Positions 14,737-23,600 of a stretch of DNA of 31,249 nt are shown here, one piece after another; within the stretch, counting starts at the first letter, position 1, and each line of letters starts with the position of its first letter. The stretch covers positions 1 through 31,249 of the forward strand of contig JALOMF010000003.1 of the NCBI GenBank assembly GCA_025455635.1, given 5' to 3'. This DNA comes from Saprospiraceae bacterium. GTDB taxonomy: Bacteria > Bacteroidota > Bacteroidia > Chitinophagales > Saprospiraceae. The notes under the pieces are model-generated. The model was not told where the DNA came from. It made no database searches and was given only the letters and a program-made list of their open reading frames with translations. A program made the translations under genes and the position numbers.

Positions 14737-16047
14737 TCATACACGACGGATTTCAGCCCCCAATGCATTCAGCCGCTCGTCAATCCGCTCGTAGCCCCGG
14801 TCTATCTGATGGATATTGTGGATGACGCTCTTGCCCCTTGCCGATAGTGCGGCGATGAGCAGCGCCACGCCCGCCCGGATGTCCGGCGAGGTCATTTCGA
14901 TGCCCCGCAGCTGGAAGCGGCGGTTTAGGCCGATGACCGTGGCCCGGTGCGGGTCGCAGAGGATGATTTGGGCACCCATGTCAATCAGCTTGTCCACGAA
15001 GAAGAGGCGGCTCTCGAACATTTTTTGGTGAATCAACACGCTGCCCTTCGCCTGCACGGCCATCACCAGGATGATGCTCATCAAGTCGGGGGTGAAGCCC
15101 GGCCACGGCGAGTCGTACACGGTCATGATGGAGCCGTCAATGAAAGATTGTATCTCGATTTCTTCCTGTGCCGGGATGTGGATGTCATCGCCTTGGATGT
15201 CCATTTTTACGCCCATCCGCTCGAAAACGGGAAGGATGTTGCCAAGCTCTTTCACCGCACAGTCCTTGATGGTCAGCTCGCTCTGCGTCATGGCCGCCAA
15301 GCCGATGAAGCTGCCGATTTCAATCATGTCGGGCAGGCAGCGGTGTTCGGCGGCGCCGAGGGTTTTCACGCCTTCGATGGTGAGCAGGTTGGAGCCAATG
15401 CCACTGATTTTTGCGCCCATGCCGTTCAGCAATTTGCAAAGCTGCTGCACGTAAGGCTCGCATGCGGCATTGTAAATGGTGGTAGTGCCCTCGGCCATCA
15501 CGGCTGCGAAGAGCACGTTGGCCGTGCCCGTCACCGATATTTCATCCATGAGCAAATAAGTGCCACGCAATTGCGGCGCTTCGATGAAATACATGCGCTC
15601 CTCAGCGTCGTAGCGGAAGTCCGCACCGAGTTTTTGAAGGCCGAGGAAGTGGGTGTCGAGCCTGCGCCGCCCGATTTTGTCGCCGCCGGGCTGCGGGAGC
15701 AGTGCCTTGCGGAAGCGACCCAAGAGCGCTCCCATCAGCATCACAGAGCCACGTATGCGGCGGGCATTTCCAAGGAAGTTTTTGTTTTCAAACAGGTTGG
15801 CATCCACCTCGTCGGCCTGGAAGCTGTAGGTGTCGGGGGCGAGACGCTCCACCTTCACGCCGAGGCCCCGCATCAGCTCGATTTGGCTGCGCACGTCGGC
15901 AATGTCGGGGATATTGGAAATGGTGACCTTTTCGCTGGTGAGCAGCGGGGCGCAGATGACCTGCAAGGCTTCGTTCTTGGCCCCTTTGGGCACGATGCTT
16001 CCGCTGAGTGGGCGGCCTCCAATGACTTCAAATGCTGTGTTTTGCAT
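14737..16047 (-). CDS. murA: UDP-N-acetylglucosamine 1-carboxyvinyltransferase with Cys-to-Asp active site
   Basis: A 436-residue MurA, which transfers enolpyruvate from PEP to UDP-GlcNAc, the first committed step of peptidoglycan synthesis, in the cytoplasm. Seen: GGRPLSGSIVPKGAKNEAL at the N-terminus with the substrate-binding K24 and N25, ARRIRGSVMLMGALLGRF, the active-site loop PQPGGDKIGRRRLDTH, and the C-terminal DIRAGVALLIAAL and IDRGYERIDERLNALGA segments. At the position of the catalytic Cys (C115 in E. coli, in a PGGC motif) there is D123. In other bacteria Asp at this place supports catalysis and prevents alkylation by fosfomycin, so intrinsic fosfomycin resistance of this enzyme is expected. 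The leader holds an inverted repeat that ends 5 bases before the start codon. The gene stands alone on its strand. Confidence 0.96.
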   Translation of the reverse strand: MQNTAFEVIGGRPLSGSIVPKGAKNEALQVICAPLLTSEKVTISNIPDIADVRSQIELMRGLGVKVERLAPDTYSFQADEVDANLFENKNFLGNARRIRGSVMLMGALLGRFRKALLPQPGGDKIGRRRLDTHFLGLQKLGADFRYDAEERMYFIEAPQLRGTYLLMDEISVTGTANVLFAAVMAEGTTTIYNAACEPYVQQLCKLLNGMGAKISGIGSNLLTIEGVKTLGAAEHRCLPDMIEIGSFIGLAAMTQSELTIKDCAVKELGNILPVFERMGVKMDIQGDDIHIPAQEEIEIQSFIDGSIMTVYDSPWPGFTPDLMSIILVMAVQAKGSVLIHQKMFESRLFFVDKLIDMGAQIILCDPHRATVIGLNRRFQLRGIEMTSPDIRAGVALLIAALSARGKSVIHNIHQIDRGYERIDERLNALGAEIRRV

Positions 16048-16051
16048 ATTT

Positions 16052-16131
16052 TTCGGCTTACGGTGGACGGCTTACGATGGACGGTGGACGGCCAACTAGA
16101 TTTCACCGTAAGCCGTCCACTGTAAGCCGAA
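16052..16131. repeat. Inverted repeat with 28-bp arms in the murA leader
   Basis: Arms 16052-16079 and 16104-16131 are complementary at 26 of 28 positions and are built from GGCTTACGGTGGAC-type words. The element starts 5 bases upstream of the murA ATG (minus strand) and shares most of a 24-base stretch with the nadB leader at 8312-8337. Confidence 0.8.
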
Positions 16132-16322
16132 TAAATCAGCGGCGAAGATGGGGAGGTGTCGGCGTAAAACCAACTGAAAAGCTCAAACGATGAGTTCTTT
16201 CTGGTAATCGTCAATTTTTGAAAAAATTGTGGTTCTTTGCGATGTTTCACTCACCATCTCCTTTCACAGCAAGTTTTGGCTTGTTGGCAAGGAATGCCAG
16301 CGTGATGGTAAAATTAAACAGC

Positions 16323-17846
16323 ATGACGAACAAACTCAACCTCCTCCTCCTCAGCGCCTTGCTGCTGTTCGCAGCCCCCGTTTTTTCGCAGAACTTGTCT
16401 GCCGATAGGCATGGAAAATACGAGCCTACTTGGGCAAGCCTCGACGCACGGCCCGTACCGGACTGGTTCATGGACGCCAAGTTCGGCATCTTCATCCACT
16501 GGGGGCCGTACTCGGTGCCAGCTTGGGCACCCGTGGGCACCTACTCCGAGTGGTACCAGTATTGGCTGCAAAACCGCACCTGCTGGGGCAACAACATCAC
16601 CGACCCCGAGGTCATTTTCAAGTACCACAACCAGAACTACGGGCGGCACTTCAGCTACTACCAGTTCGGGCAAGACTTCCGGGCGGAGCTGTTCAACCCC
16701 GACGAATGGGCCAAGCTGTTCCAGGATGCCGGGGCGAAGTACATCGTGCTCACCTCCAAGCACCACGACGGCTACTGCCTCTGGCCCAGCGCCGAGGCCA
16801 ACAAAACATGGGGCTTCCCGTGGAACGCCGTGGACTGCGGCCCCAAGCGTGACCTCATCGGCGACCTGCAAAAAGCAGTGAAAAAGACCGACGTGCGCTT
16901 CGGCCTCTACTACTCCCTCTACGAGTGGTTCAACCCGCTCTGGCTCTCCGACCGTGACAAGTTCGTGGCGGAGCATACGCTGCCGCAACTGAAAGACCTC
17001 GTGAACCGCTACCAGCCCGACATCGTCTGGCCGGACGGCGACTGGGATGCCAGCGACACCACTTGGCGCAGCCGGGAGTTCCTCACGTGGCTTTTCAACG
17101 AGAGCGCCGTGAAGGACAAAGTGGCCGTGAACGACCGCTGGGGCAAGGGCATCCGGCACCACCATGGCGGCTATTTCAGCCCAGAGTACGAGAGCGCCGC
17201 CGACCGCAAGCGCTACTGGGAGGAGTGCCGGGGCATGGGCTTCAGCTTCGGTTACAACAAGCAAGAGGACGCCACGGACTACTCCTCCGTGCAGACCCTC
17301 GTGCTCACGCTCGTGGACATCGTGTCGCACGGCGGCAACCTGCTGCTTGACATCGGCCCGGATGCCAGCGGCAAAATACCGCCCATCATGCAAGACCGCC
17401 TGCTGGGCATCGGCGATTGGCTAAAAACGAACGGCGAAGCCATTTACGAAACGGAAAAATGGCGCACGCCCGTGCAGTGGTCGGAAGGGCAGCAGATGAC
17501 CGCCGAGCAGTACAAAGAGAAGTACAACCAAAAGGCGTACATCGCCGCCGATTTCATCCTGAAGCAGACCGTCAGCCCGGAGCCGGGCATGGCCGTGAAG
17601 CAGGTTTTTTTCACGAAAAAAGGCGATGCGCTCTATGCCATCACGCCCGTTTTACCCAAGGGGAAAATGGTGCTGAAAAACGTGACCGCCGCCAATGGCG
17701 CTCAGGTGACGCTGCTCGGCTACAAGGGCAAGCCGCTCGCTTGGGCGCAGCAGGGGAAGGATTTGGTCGTCACCGTACCAGTGATTGGGCTGGGCGAAAT
17801 GAAGGAGCAAGCAGCGTACTCATTCAAGGTGTCGGGGGTGAAGTAG
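16323..17846 (+). CDS. Alpha-L-fucosidase, glycoside hydrolase family 29
   Basis: A 507-residue secreted GH29 enzyme releasing L-fucose from glycans by a retaining mechanism. The chosen start gives a good signal peptide (LNLLLLSALLLFAAPVFSQ); the frame is open further upstream, but that part lacks a signal-like start and is not family-like. GH29 marks: WFMDAKFGIFIHWGPYSVPA, GTYSEWYQYW, VLTSKHHDGYCLWPS, GLYYSLYEWFNP and VWPDGDWD with D238 as the probable nucleophile, then a GNLLLDIGPDASGKIPP segment closing the barrel. The last 100 residues form a beta-sandwich-like domain. Length fits the family. It converges on a lipoprotein oxidoreductase gene of a kind often found with sugar-degrading genes. 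No SusC/SusD pair lies nearby, so it is not in a classical polysaccharide utilisation locus within this window. Confidence 0.93.
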   Translation: MTNKLNLLLLSALLLFAAPVFSQNLSADRHGKYEPTWASLDARPVPDWFMDAKFGIFIHWGPYSVPAWAPVGTYSEWYQYWLQNRTCWGNNITDPEVIFKYHNQNYGRHFSYYQFGQDFRAELFNPDEWAKLFQDAGAKYIVLTSKHHDGYCLWPSAEANKTWGFPWNAVDCGPKRDLIGDLQKAVKKTDVRFGLYYSLYEWFNPLWLSDRDKFVAEHTLPQLKDLVNRYQPDIVWPDGDWDASDTTWRSREFLTWLFNESAVKDKVAVNDRWGKGIRHHHGGYFSPEYESAADRKRYWEECRGMGFSFGYNKQEDATDYSSVQTLVLTLVDIVSHGGNLLLDIGPDASGKIPPIMQDRLLGIGDWLKTNGEAIYETEKWRTPVQWSEGQQMTAEQYKEKYNQKAYIAADFILKQTVSPEPGMAVKQVFFTKKGDALYAITPVLPKGKMVLKNVTAANGAQVTLLGYKGKPLAWAQQGKDLVVTVPVIGLGEMKEQAAYSFKVSGVK

Positions 17847-17865
17847 CGATTTAGTTTCGATTGGT

Positions 17866-17905
17866 GTTTCACGCAACTCCGATAGCTATTGGAGTTGCGT
17901 GAAAC
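17866..17905. terminator. Bidirectional terminator between converging fucosidase and oxidoreductase genes
   Basis: Two perfect 15-base arms (GTTTCACGCAACTCC and complement, 17866-17880 and 17891-17905) flank a 10-base loop that is itself partly self-complementary (ATAGCTAT). It sits between the stops at 17846 and 17933. Confidence 0.8.
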
Positions 17906-17932
17906 AGATTTTGGAACACTCAAAAAAACACC

Positions 17933-19696
17933 TCACTTCCCGTCAAAACCTATCTGCTTCGCAAACGGGTTCACCGTCCTTTCCAACAACGCCGCTGCTT
18001 GCGCCCTCGTCAGCCCCTCGTATTGCGAAGCATCCAAGCCAGCGGGCAAGTCGGCCATTTTCACCAAACTATCGGGATAGAACCACGTGCGGTTGGCCCA
18101 TTGGTACGGCTCTCCCTTGCCGGGCAGCAGCCCCGATGCGCCCACCCGCTGTATCGCCTCGAACTGTGGGTGCGTGGGCGGCACGTCGTAGTAGGGCATG
18201 AGGTAGCCTTTGCTTCGCAACACCTCCGCCTGTATCTCCCTGACTTTCAGTTGTTTAGGTGAAACATCCTGCTTTACGCTCATGGCCGCCATGATGCCCG
18301 CCGCCTGCCCCACTTGCAGGATGACAGGCTGGAGGCGGCTCGCCCCGTTCACGATGTTCGACACCGAAATGGCCTTGTCGGCGATGAGCAGGTCGTCCAC
18401 ATCACGGGGGATGAGGCAGCCAGCCGGGATGCTGAACGAGGGCACGGGCGGGAAGTCAATGACCGGGGCATCGGGCCGCTCCTTGTGGTGGTGGTCAATG
18501 GGGTAATCGCCGACGGCAATGCCAGTGAACTGGATTGCGGATTCTGGATTGCGAAATCGAAGATTCACGTCAGTAATTGCGGATTGGCCTTCATTCCGCA
18601 ATCCGTAATCCGTAATCCGCAATTTGTTGACCGTTAGGCGCACGAGGCCGTGGATACGGCGGCCTTCCCGATGGTAGGGCATCAGGGCCAGCCCATCGCC
18701 ATTCGGGAACTCGTCATCGGGGAAGCCGAGGTGCTTGTAGCCCAGCTCGGTTTGGATGTAGTAGATGAAACAGCGGGTCTTGTTCTTGGCTTTTTCGTAC
18801 AATGCAAGCCGCTCGTTTTCAGGCAGTTCCGAAACATTGGCGTAAAAATCGTTGCCGTGCAGCGGCCAGTTGAGCAGGTATTTGTTGCCTGGGAGTTTGG
18901 CGTAGTTGAGCATGGTCGGGCAGGGGTGCGGCTTTTCGCCGGGACACCGCTCTCCTCCCCCTTTAGGGGGCTGGGGGCTGGGGTTGCAACAGCACCTGAA
19001 CAACTCCGGGTCGTAGCCCTCTGGCTTCGCAATGGTCTTGTCGGCACCCTTGCCATAATCCTTCAAAATGGCGCACCAAGTGAGGTCTTGTACGATGTCG
19101 TTGGCCTGCTCTGGGGCCATCGGCTCGCCGGTGTCGGAGCGGGCGTCCATGCCGAGGTCGTAGCCGCAGCCGACTGCCGCCGCCACGTCGCCGAGGTCGG
19201 TGGCATCAATGAGGATGCGGCAAACCACCACGATTTTTTCACCATTTTTATCAATCAAAACCCTCCAATACTTGCCTTGTTTTTCGGCGGAAATAAAATT
19301 GGAAGAGGCCCAAACGCTAAGTTTGGTTTCCTGTGATGCCATTTCAGCAAAAATCTTCGCCCCCACATGCGGCTCGAAGTGGGTATTGCTCACCCAACCC
19401 GTGGCCACGCTGTCCGGCCCACCGTAGTAGTCGTAAACCCGCTGCCGGAACTCGCCCCAAATGCCAGCGGGCATGGCGTGGTTGCCGTCCGTGGCGCTGA
19501 CCCCGGCGGCGGTGAGCATGCCCCCCAGCCACGGCGTCGGTTCCACGATAATGGTTTTCACCCCTTGCCTAGCGGCAGCGATGCCCGCCGCCGTGCCGCC
19601 CGTGCCACCGCCAATGACGAGCACGTCGGTATCCAACTGTGTGGAACAAGCGGACAGTACAGCCGCCAAAAACCAGCATATCAGCGCCTTTTTCAT
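17933..19696 (-). CDS. Lipoprotein FAD-dependent oxidoreductase carrying two in-frame repeat insertions
   Basis: A 587-residue member of the FAD_oxidored (PF12831-like) family. The signal peptide ends in a lipobox with Cys at 17 (AVLSAC), then comes the flavin-binding strand DVLVIGGGTGGTAAG, WLGGMLTAAG, a DATDLGDVAAA segment and the C-terminal flavin contacts (LIADKAISVSNIVNGASRLQP, 20 or so residues around the VGQAAG helix). The last ~80 residues (HPQFEAIQRVGASGLL ... GLTRAQAAALLER) look like a single SLH-type module. Two segments are foreign: NPSPQPPKGGGER near residues 239-250 and a stretch near 358-389 (NKLRITDYGLRNEGQSAIT and on), both translated from repeat DNA. Substrate unknown; proximity to the fucosidase suggests carbohydrate metabolism, but the genes converge and are not co-transcribed. 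Whether it still folds with the inserts is open. Confidence 0.85.
   Translation of the reverse strand: MKKALICWFLAAVLSACSTQLDTDVLVIGGGTGGTAAGIAAARQGVKTIIVEPTPWLGGMLTAAGVSATDGNHAMPAGIWGEFRQRVYDYYGGPDSVATGWVSNTHFEPHVGAKIFAEMASQETKLSVWASSNFISAEKQGKYWRVLIDKNGEKIVVVCRILIDATDLGDVAAAVGCGYDLGMDARSDTGEPMAPEQANDIVQDLTWCAILKDYGKGADKTIAKPEGYDPELFRCCCNPSPQPPKGGGERCPGEKPHPCPTMLNYAKLPGNKYLLNWPLHGNDFYANVSELPENERLALYEKAKNKTRCFIYYIQTELGYKHLGFPDDEFPNGDGLALMPYHREGRRIHGLVRLTVNKLRITDYGLRNEGQSAITDVNLRFRNPESAIQFTGIAVGDYPIDHHHKERPDAPVIDFPPVPSFSIPAGCLIPRDVDDLLIADKAISVSNIVNGASRLQPVILQVGQAAGIMAAMSVKQDVSPKQLKVREIQAEVLRSKGYLMPYYDVPPTHPQFEAIQRVGASGLLPGKGEPYQWANRTWFYPDSLVKMADLPAGLDASQYEGLTRAQAAALLERTVNPFAKQIGFDGK
18531..18625. 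repeat. GGATTGCGGATT-type inverted repeat inside the oxidoreductase gene
   Basis: The left part is built from GGATTGCGGATT words and the right part from AATCCGTAATCCG words, partly complementary to each other. The unit is in frame and adds about 32-34 residues to the protein. Similar words occur at 26329-26366. Confidence 0.75.
18951..18983. repeat. G/C-run repeat (CCCCCTTTAGGGGG) inside the oxidoreductase gene
   Basis: A palindromic CCCCCTTTAGGGGG followed by CTGGGGGCTGGGG. On the coding strand it gives the peptide PSPQPPKGGGE, which I recognise as the translation of a dispersed repeat seen in many Bacteroidota and some other bacteria. It is in frame here. Confidence 0.7.
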
Positions 19697-20002
19697 TGAA
19701 GATTTATTTAGAATAGATGGCGAGGCCTCCTTTTTTAATACGGCATATCGGAATTCACATTAGCGCCTACAAAGGTCATTTTTTGGACAAGCTCGTTGGC
19801 CAAAACAACCGTATAAATAATGCGAAATATTTACAACTGATTAAGCGCTAGGTGAAACTGTAAATTTAAAATCTTTTCGAACCAGTGAGAGTCGGGAGCA
19901 AACTGAAAAAAGGAGATTAGTTTTTCAACTGGTGCGAATTTGACAGGAGGGTTGTTGGCATCCAACGATTTGATGAATACCAAGCATCAAAATATGCGTT
20001 TG
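19697..20002. other. Intergenic stretch without a recognised gene
   Basis: This gap of about 306 bases lies between two minus-strand genes. It is AT-richer than the genes around it. I find no exact TAnnTTTG box on the minus strand, no tRNA-like fold, no long inverted repeat and no convincing small gene. It must hold the oxidoreductase promoter, but I cannot point to it. Confidence 0.5.
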
Positions 20003-20569
20003 CTATTGCTTGGGCGTCGAATTGAACATGACCACGAACATGAGCATCAGCTTCATTTCAAAGGAAACCTTGTCATCCAGCTCGTCCTCGATGACCCAGT
20101 CACGGGGGTCACGCTCGTAGGAGGTGAACATGTTGAAATTACCGTTATTAGAGCTGCGCAATAGCCATTCGTCCGACTGGTTGCCCCATTTCGACTTGAG
20201 GGTGAGGGTGGTCGTGTTGTCGGTGATGCGCCACTCGTCGAACTGGCCGGGCCACACCGAACGGGCGTTGATGATGGTATTGTTCCCCCGCAAGTCCCAC
20301 TCTTCTGGTTTGTCTTTCCACTTCATCTTGATATTGCCAGTGAGGTCTCCGATGCGGTAGTCCCACTCTGTCCAGTCGTCTTCCCGGAGCTGCCAAGTGA
20401 GCTTCAGGGTGCCTTCCTCTTCGTTGCCGTCCTCATCTTCGGCATAAAAACGCCACTCCACGAAGCTGTCGTCGAAGTAGGACGAGATGCCCGTGAGATA
20501 GTACTGCTGCGCCTTCGAGGGCAAGGCAAGCAGGAATAGGACGGCTATGGAACATGCTGTTTTCATCAA
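20003..20569 (-). CDS. Secreted protein with 22-residue Trp repeats, function unknown
   Basis: A 188-residue protein with a signal peptide (CSIAVLFLLALPSKAQ) cleaved near residue 20. The body is a tandem repeat: W91, W113 and W135 recur at 22 residues, each preceded by an acidic pair (EEW, DEW, DEW), and W84, W106 and W128 recur at 22 residues exactly seven residues before them. Degenerate copies surround W39, W69 and W158. Each unit is W-x5-E-W followed by about 14 beta-prone residues ending in basic or polar ones. Such patterns suggest a small solenoid or beta-sheet stack. The C-terminus has a Met/Phe-rich hydrophobic stretch (EMKLMLMFVVMF). I do not recognise the family. It lies 88 bases downstream of the giant metalloprotease gene on the same strand, with a hairpin in between. 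Confidence 0.8.
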   Translation of the reverse strand: MMKTACSIAVLFLLALPSKAQQYYLTGISSYFDDSFVEWRFYAEDEDGNEEEGTLKLTWQLREDDWTEWDYRIGDLTGNIKMKWKDKPEEWDLRGNNTIINARSVWPGQFDEWRITDNTTTLTLKSKWGNQSDEWLLRSSNNGNFNMFTSYERDPRDWVIEDELDDKVSFEMKLMLMFVVMFNSTPKQ

Positions 20570-20591
20570 AAAACTATTGAGTTTTATAACA

Positions 20592-20629
20592 TGAAAGAGG
20601 GCCGCACACCAAAACGTGGCCCTCTTTCA
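20592..20629 (-). terminator. Hairpin terminator after the giant metalloprotease gene
   Basis: Arms TGAAAGAGGGCC (20592-20603) and its exact complement (20618-20629) enclose a 14-base loop. It lies between the stop of the giant gene at 20658 and the start of the Trp-repeat gene at 20569. Confidence 0.75.
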
Positions 20630-20657
20630 GACTCAAATAAACCTAAAAATGCCCAAA

Positions 20658-23600
20658 TTATTTTCTTAAAACCACCAACTTCTTTACCCCCCAATGCTGG
20701 CCGTCGCCAAGGCGAAGCAGGTACGAGCCGTTGGGCAGTCCACGCAGGTCGAGCGGGTGCCGTACTGCGCCCACCCCATCCATTTGCGAAGCGAACACCT
20801 GACGGCCCACCACGTCAAACACCGTGAGTTCGAGTTGGGCAACCGTTGGCAAATCAATTAGCAGGGTAAAAAGCCCATCGCTTGGGTTGGGCAGCACCTC
20901 GAAGCCCAACTCGTCCATGCGGTCGCCCGCAGCGCTCATGTCCACGATGACCTGGCCCGTGAAGGTACAGCCGTTTTCATCCATCACCACCACGGGGTAA
21001 GTGCCAAGCGGAAGGTCGTTGAACACGTTGCTGGACTGGAAGCTCGTACCGCCATCAATGGAGTACATCAACTGCCCCGTGCCGCCGCTAGCGACGATGC
21101 TCAGGTTGTTCAGCGCCAGTTGGAAATTGGCCGTCAGCGTTGTTGGCTCCAGCACCTGAATGCCCGGCACCTCGAACACATAGCCCGTGGCGTCCTTCAC
21201 CTGAACCGAGTAGGTGCCAGCGCCGAGGTCGGTATAAATCGTTTGCGAAGAAAAAGCACCACCATTGAGGGCGTACTCGTAAGGCGGGGTTCCACCCGTC
21301 ACGCCCATGATTTCGATTTGGCCATCCGACTCACCAGAGCAGGTGATGTCGCCAACGCTGATGGTCGCCGCCACGACTGCATTCACGACCACGCCCGTGG
21401 TGGCTGTGCAGCCATATTCATCCCGGATGGTGAGGGTGTAAGCGCCGTTGCTGCTTGCAGTCAGTTCATTGCTGGCTTCAAAATTTTGGCCGTCGAGGCT
21501 GTACTCGTAAGCCCCCGTGCCGCCCGTGCCCGTGGCAGTGACGGTCAGCCCGGCCACCGATGCCGTGACCGACAGCACGGGCGGGTCAATTACGATGATG
21601 TTCGGGGCAGTCGTCATGGCCCCATCAGCGCCCATCACGGTGACGGTGTAAGTTCCGGCAGGCAACCCATCGAACACGTTGCTCGACTGGAAGGCCCCGC
21701 CGTTCAGGCTGTACTGGTAGGGGGGCACCCCGCCACTGCCAATCACGCTGATGATGGCATCCGAGTCACCGTGGCAGCTCACGGGCTGGGTCGTCGAAAC
21801 GAACACATTGGGCGGCAGCCCGCCCACAAAAACGCTCGCCGTGGCCGTGCAACCGTTGGCGTCCATGACGGTTACGGTGGCAGCCCCGTTGGCCACGTTG
21901 CTGAAAGTATTGGCGGATTGGAATGCCCCAGCCCCCAACTGATATTGGTAGGGAGCCGTGCCGCCGCTGGCCGTCACGGTCACGGTCTGGGCATTTGTGG
22001 AAGGTGTCACCACGATAGCAGTTGGTGCCGTTATGGTAATGTTCGACGAAGAAACCGTGAAGCCGCCACTGTCATTTACGCTCAAAACATAACTACCAGC
22101 GGCCAAGCCAGGGAAGGTATTGCCGTTCTGGAAGGCCCCGCCGTTCAGGCTGTACTGGTAGGGTGGCACACCGCCAGTGCCCGTTGCCGTGATTTGGCCG
22201 TTTGAGCCACCAGCACAGCTTATTTGCTGTGAAATGCTGCCCGATACACCCAGTGCAGCTACCGAAACCGTCACGTTTGCCATAGTCTGGCAGCCGTTGG
22301 CGTCCACTACAGTGACGGTATGTGCGCCGTTTGCAATGGGCGTGAAACTGTTGCTGCCCTGCAATGCCCCACCGTCGAGGCTGTACTGCAAGCTGCCTGT
22401 GCCGCCGCTGGCGGTCACCGTCACGGTGTAGCCCGTGGCGGTGGCGGTGGCACTTATTTGCGCTGGCGCAATGAGCGTGACAGGCGCCGCAGTCGTCGTG
22501 GTTCCGTCGGCATCTAGGGTGCTGACGGTGTAGGTGCCAGCAGTCAGGTTGCCGAACACGTTGCTGTTTTGAAATGCGCCGCCGTTGAGGCTGTACTGGT
22601 AAGGAGCCATGCCGCCGGAGGCCGTCACCGTGATTTGGCCATTGCTCCCCCCAAAGCAACCGATGCTGCCCGTGATGCTCGCCGACACTATCGTGTTATT
22701 GACAAAAACAGTGGCCGTAGTGGTGGCGGTGCAGCCGTTGGCATCCCGAACCGTTAGGGTGTAGCTGCCATTTGGTAGGCTCGTGAAGGTGTTGCCAGAC
22801 TGGAATGCGCCACCATTGAGGCTGTACTGCAAAGCGCCAGTGCCGCCTACTGCCGTCACGGTGATGGTGTTCATGTTGACCGAAGCCGAGGCTGCCAGCA
22901 GCACTGGGTTGTTCAGCAACACGGTGGATGTCGTTTGTGAAAAACCATCCGCATCTACCACTTGGAAGGAGTAGGTGCCGGGGACAAGGTTCATGAAAAT
23001 ATTGCTGGATTGCGGTGTGCCGCCGTTCATGGCGTACTGGAACGGCGCTGTGCCGCCCGCCGTCGAAACGGTAATGACCCCGTCATTTTCCCCAAAACAA
23101 CTGATGCCCTCCATGATGCTGGCCGACACGACGAGCGTGTTTACGGCGACGAGCGCAGTCGTGGTGGCCGTGCAGCCGTTGGCGTCCGACACGGTGACAG
23201 TGTAGGCGCCGTTGGCCACGCCGCTGAATGTATTGCTTGCTTGAAACGCCCCGCCGATACTGTACTGCAAATTGCCCGTGCCGCCGCTGGCCGTCACGGT
23301 GATGGTGCTTGTGCTGACATTGGCGCTTGCCGAAAGAGCCGATACTGCGCTGATTGTCAAGGCATTAGCACTGACGGTAAAGCCGTCAACATCCTTGACC
23401 ATAATTGTGTAAGCACCAGGGGCGAGGCCGCTGAATATGTTGCTGGATTGGAAAGCGCCGCCGTTCAGGCTGTACTCCAGTGGCGCTTGGCCACCGCTGG
23501 CCGATACGGTAATCACCCCGTTGTTTACCCCAAAACAGGTGACTGACTGCGTGATTGCGGCGGTAGCCGCCAAATTATTTTGAAGGATATTGATTTGAAA

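Noticed and set aside
14947..16125. A 392-codon open frame opposite murA
   Set aside because: It mirrors a strongly conserved MurA frame, and its translation shows the typical His/Val-rich look of an antisense shadow.
16218..16322. N-terminal extension of the fucosidase
   Set aside because: It begins with TTG and adds 35 non-family residues before a clear signal peptide starting at 16323.
21120..22205. Open frame opposite the SprB-repeat region
   Set aside because: Its apparent internal repeats are the complement of the SprB modules, not an independent repeat protein.
20928..23560. Regular direct repeats that could be taken for a CRISPR array
   Set aside because: The period is about 219 bp, the frame is coding throughout and the units are protein modules; there are no 25-40 base identical repeats with unique spacers.
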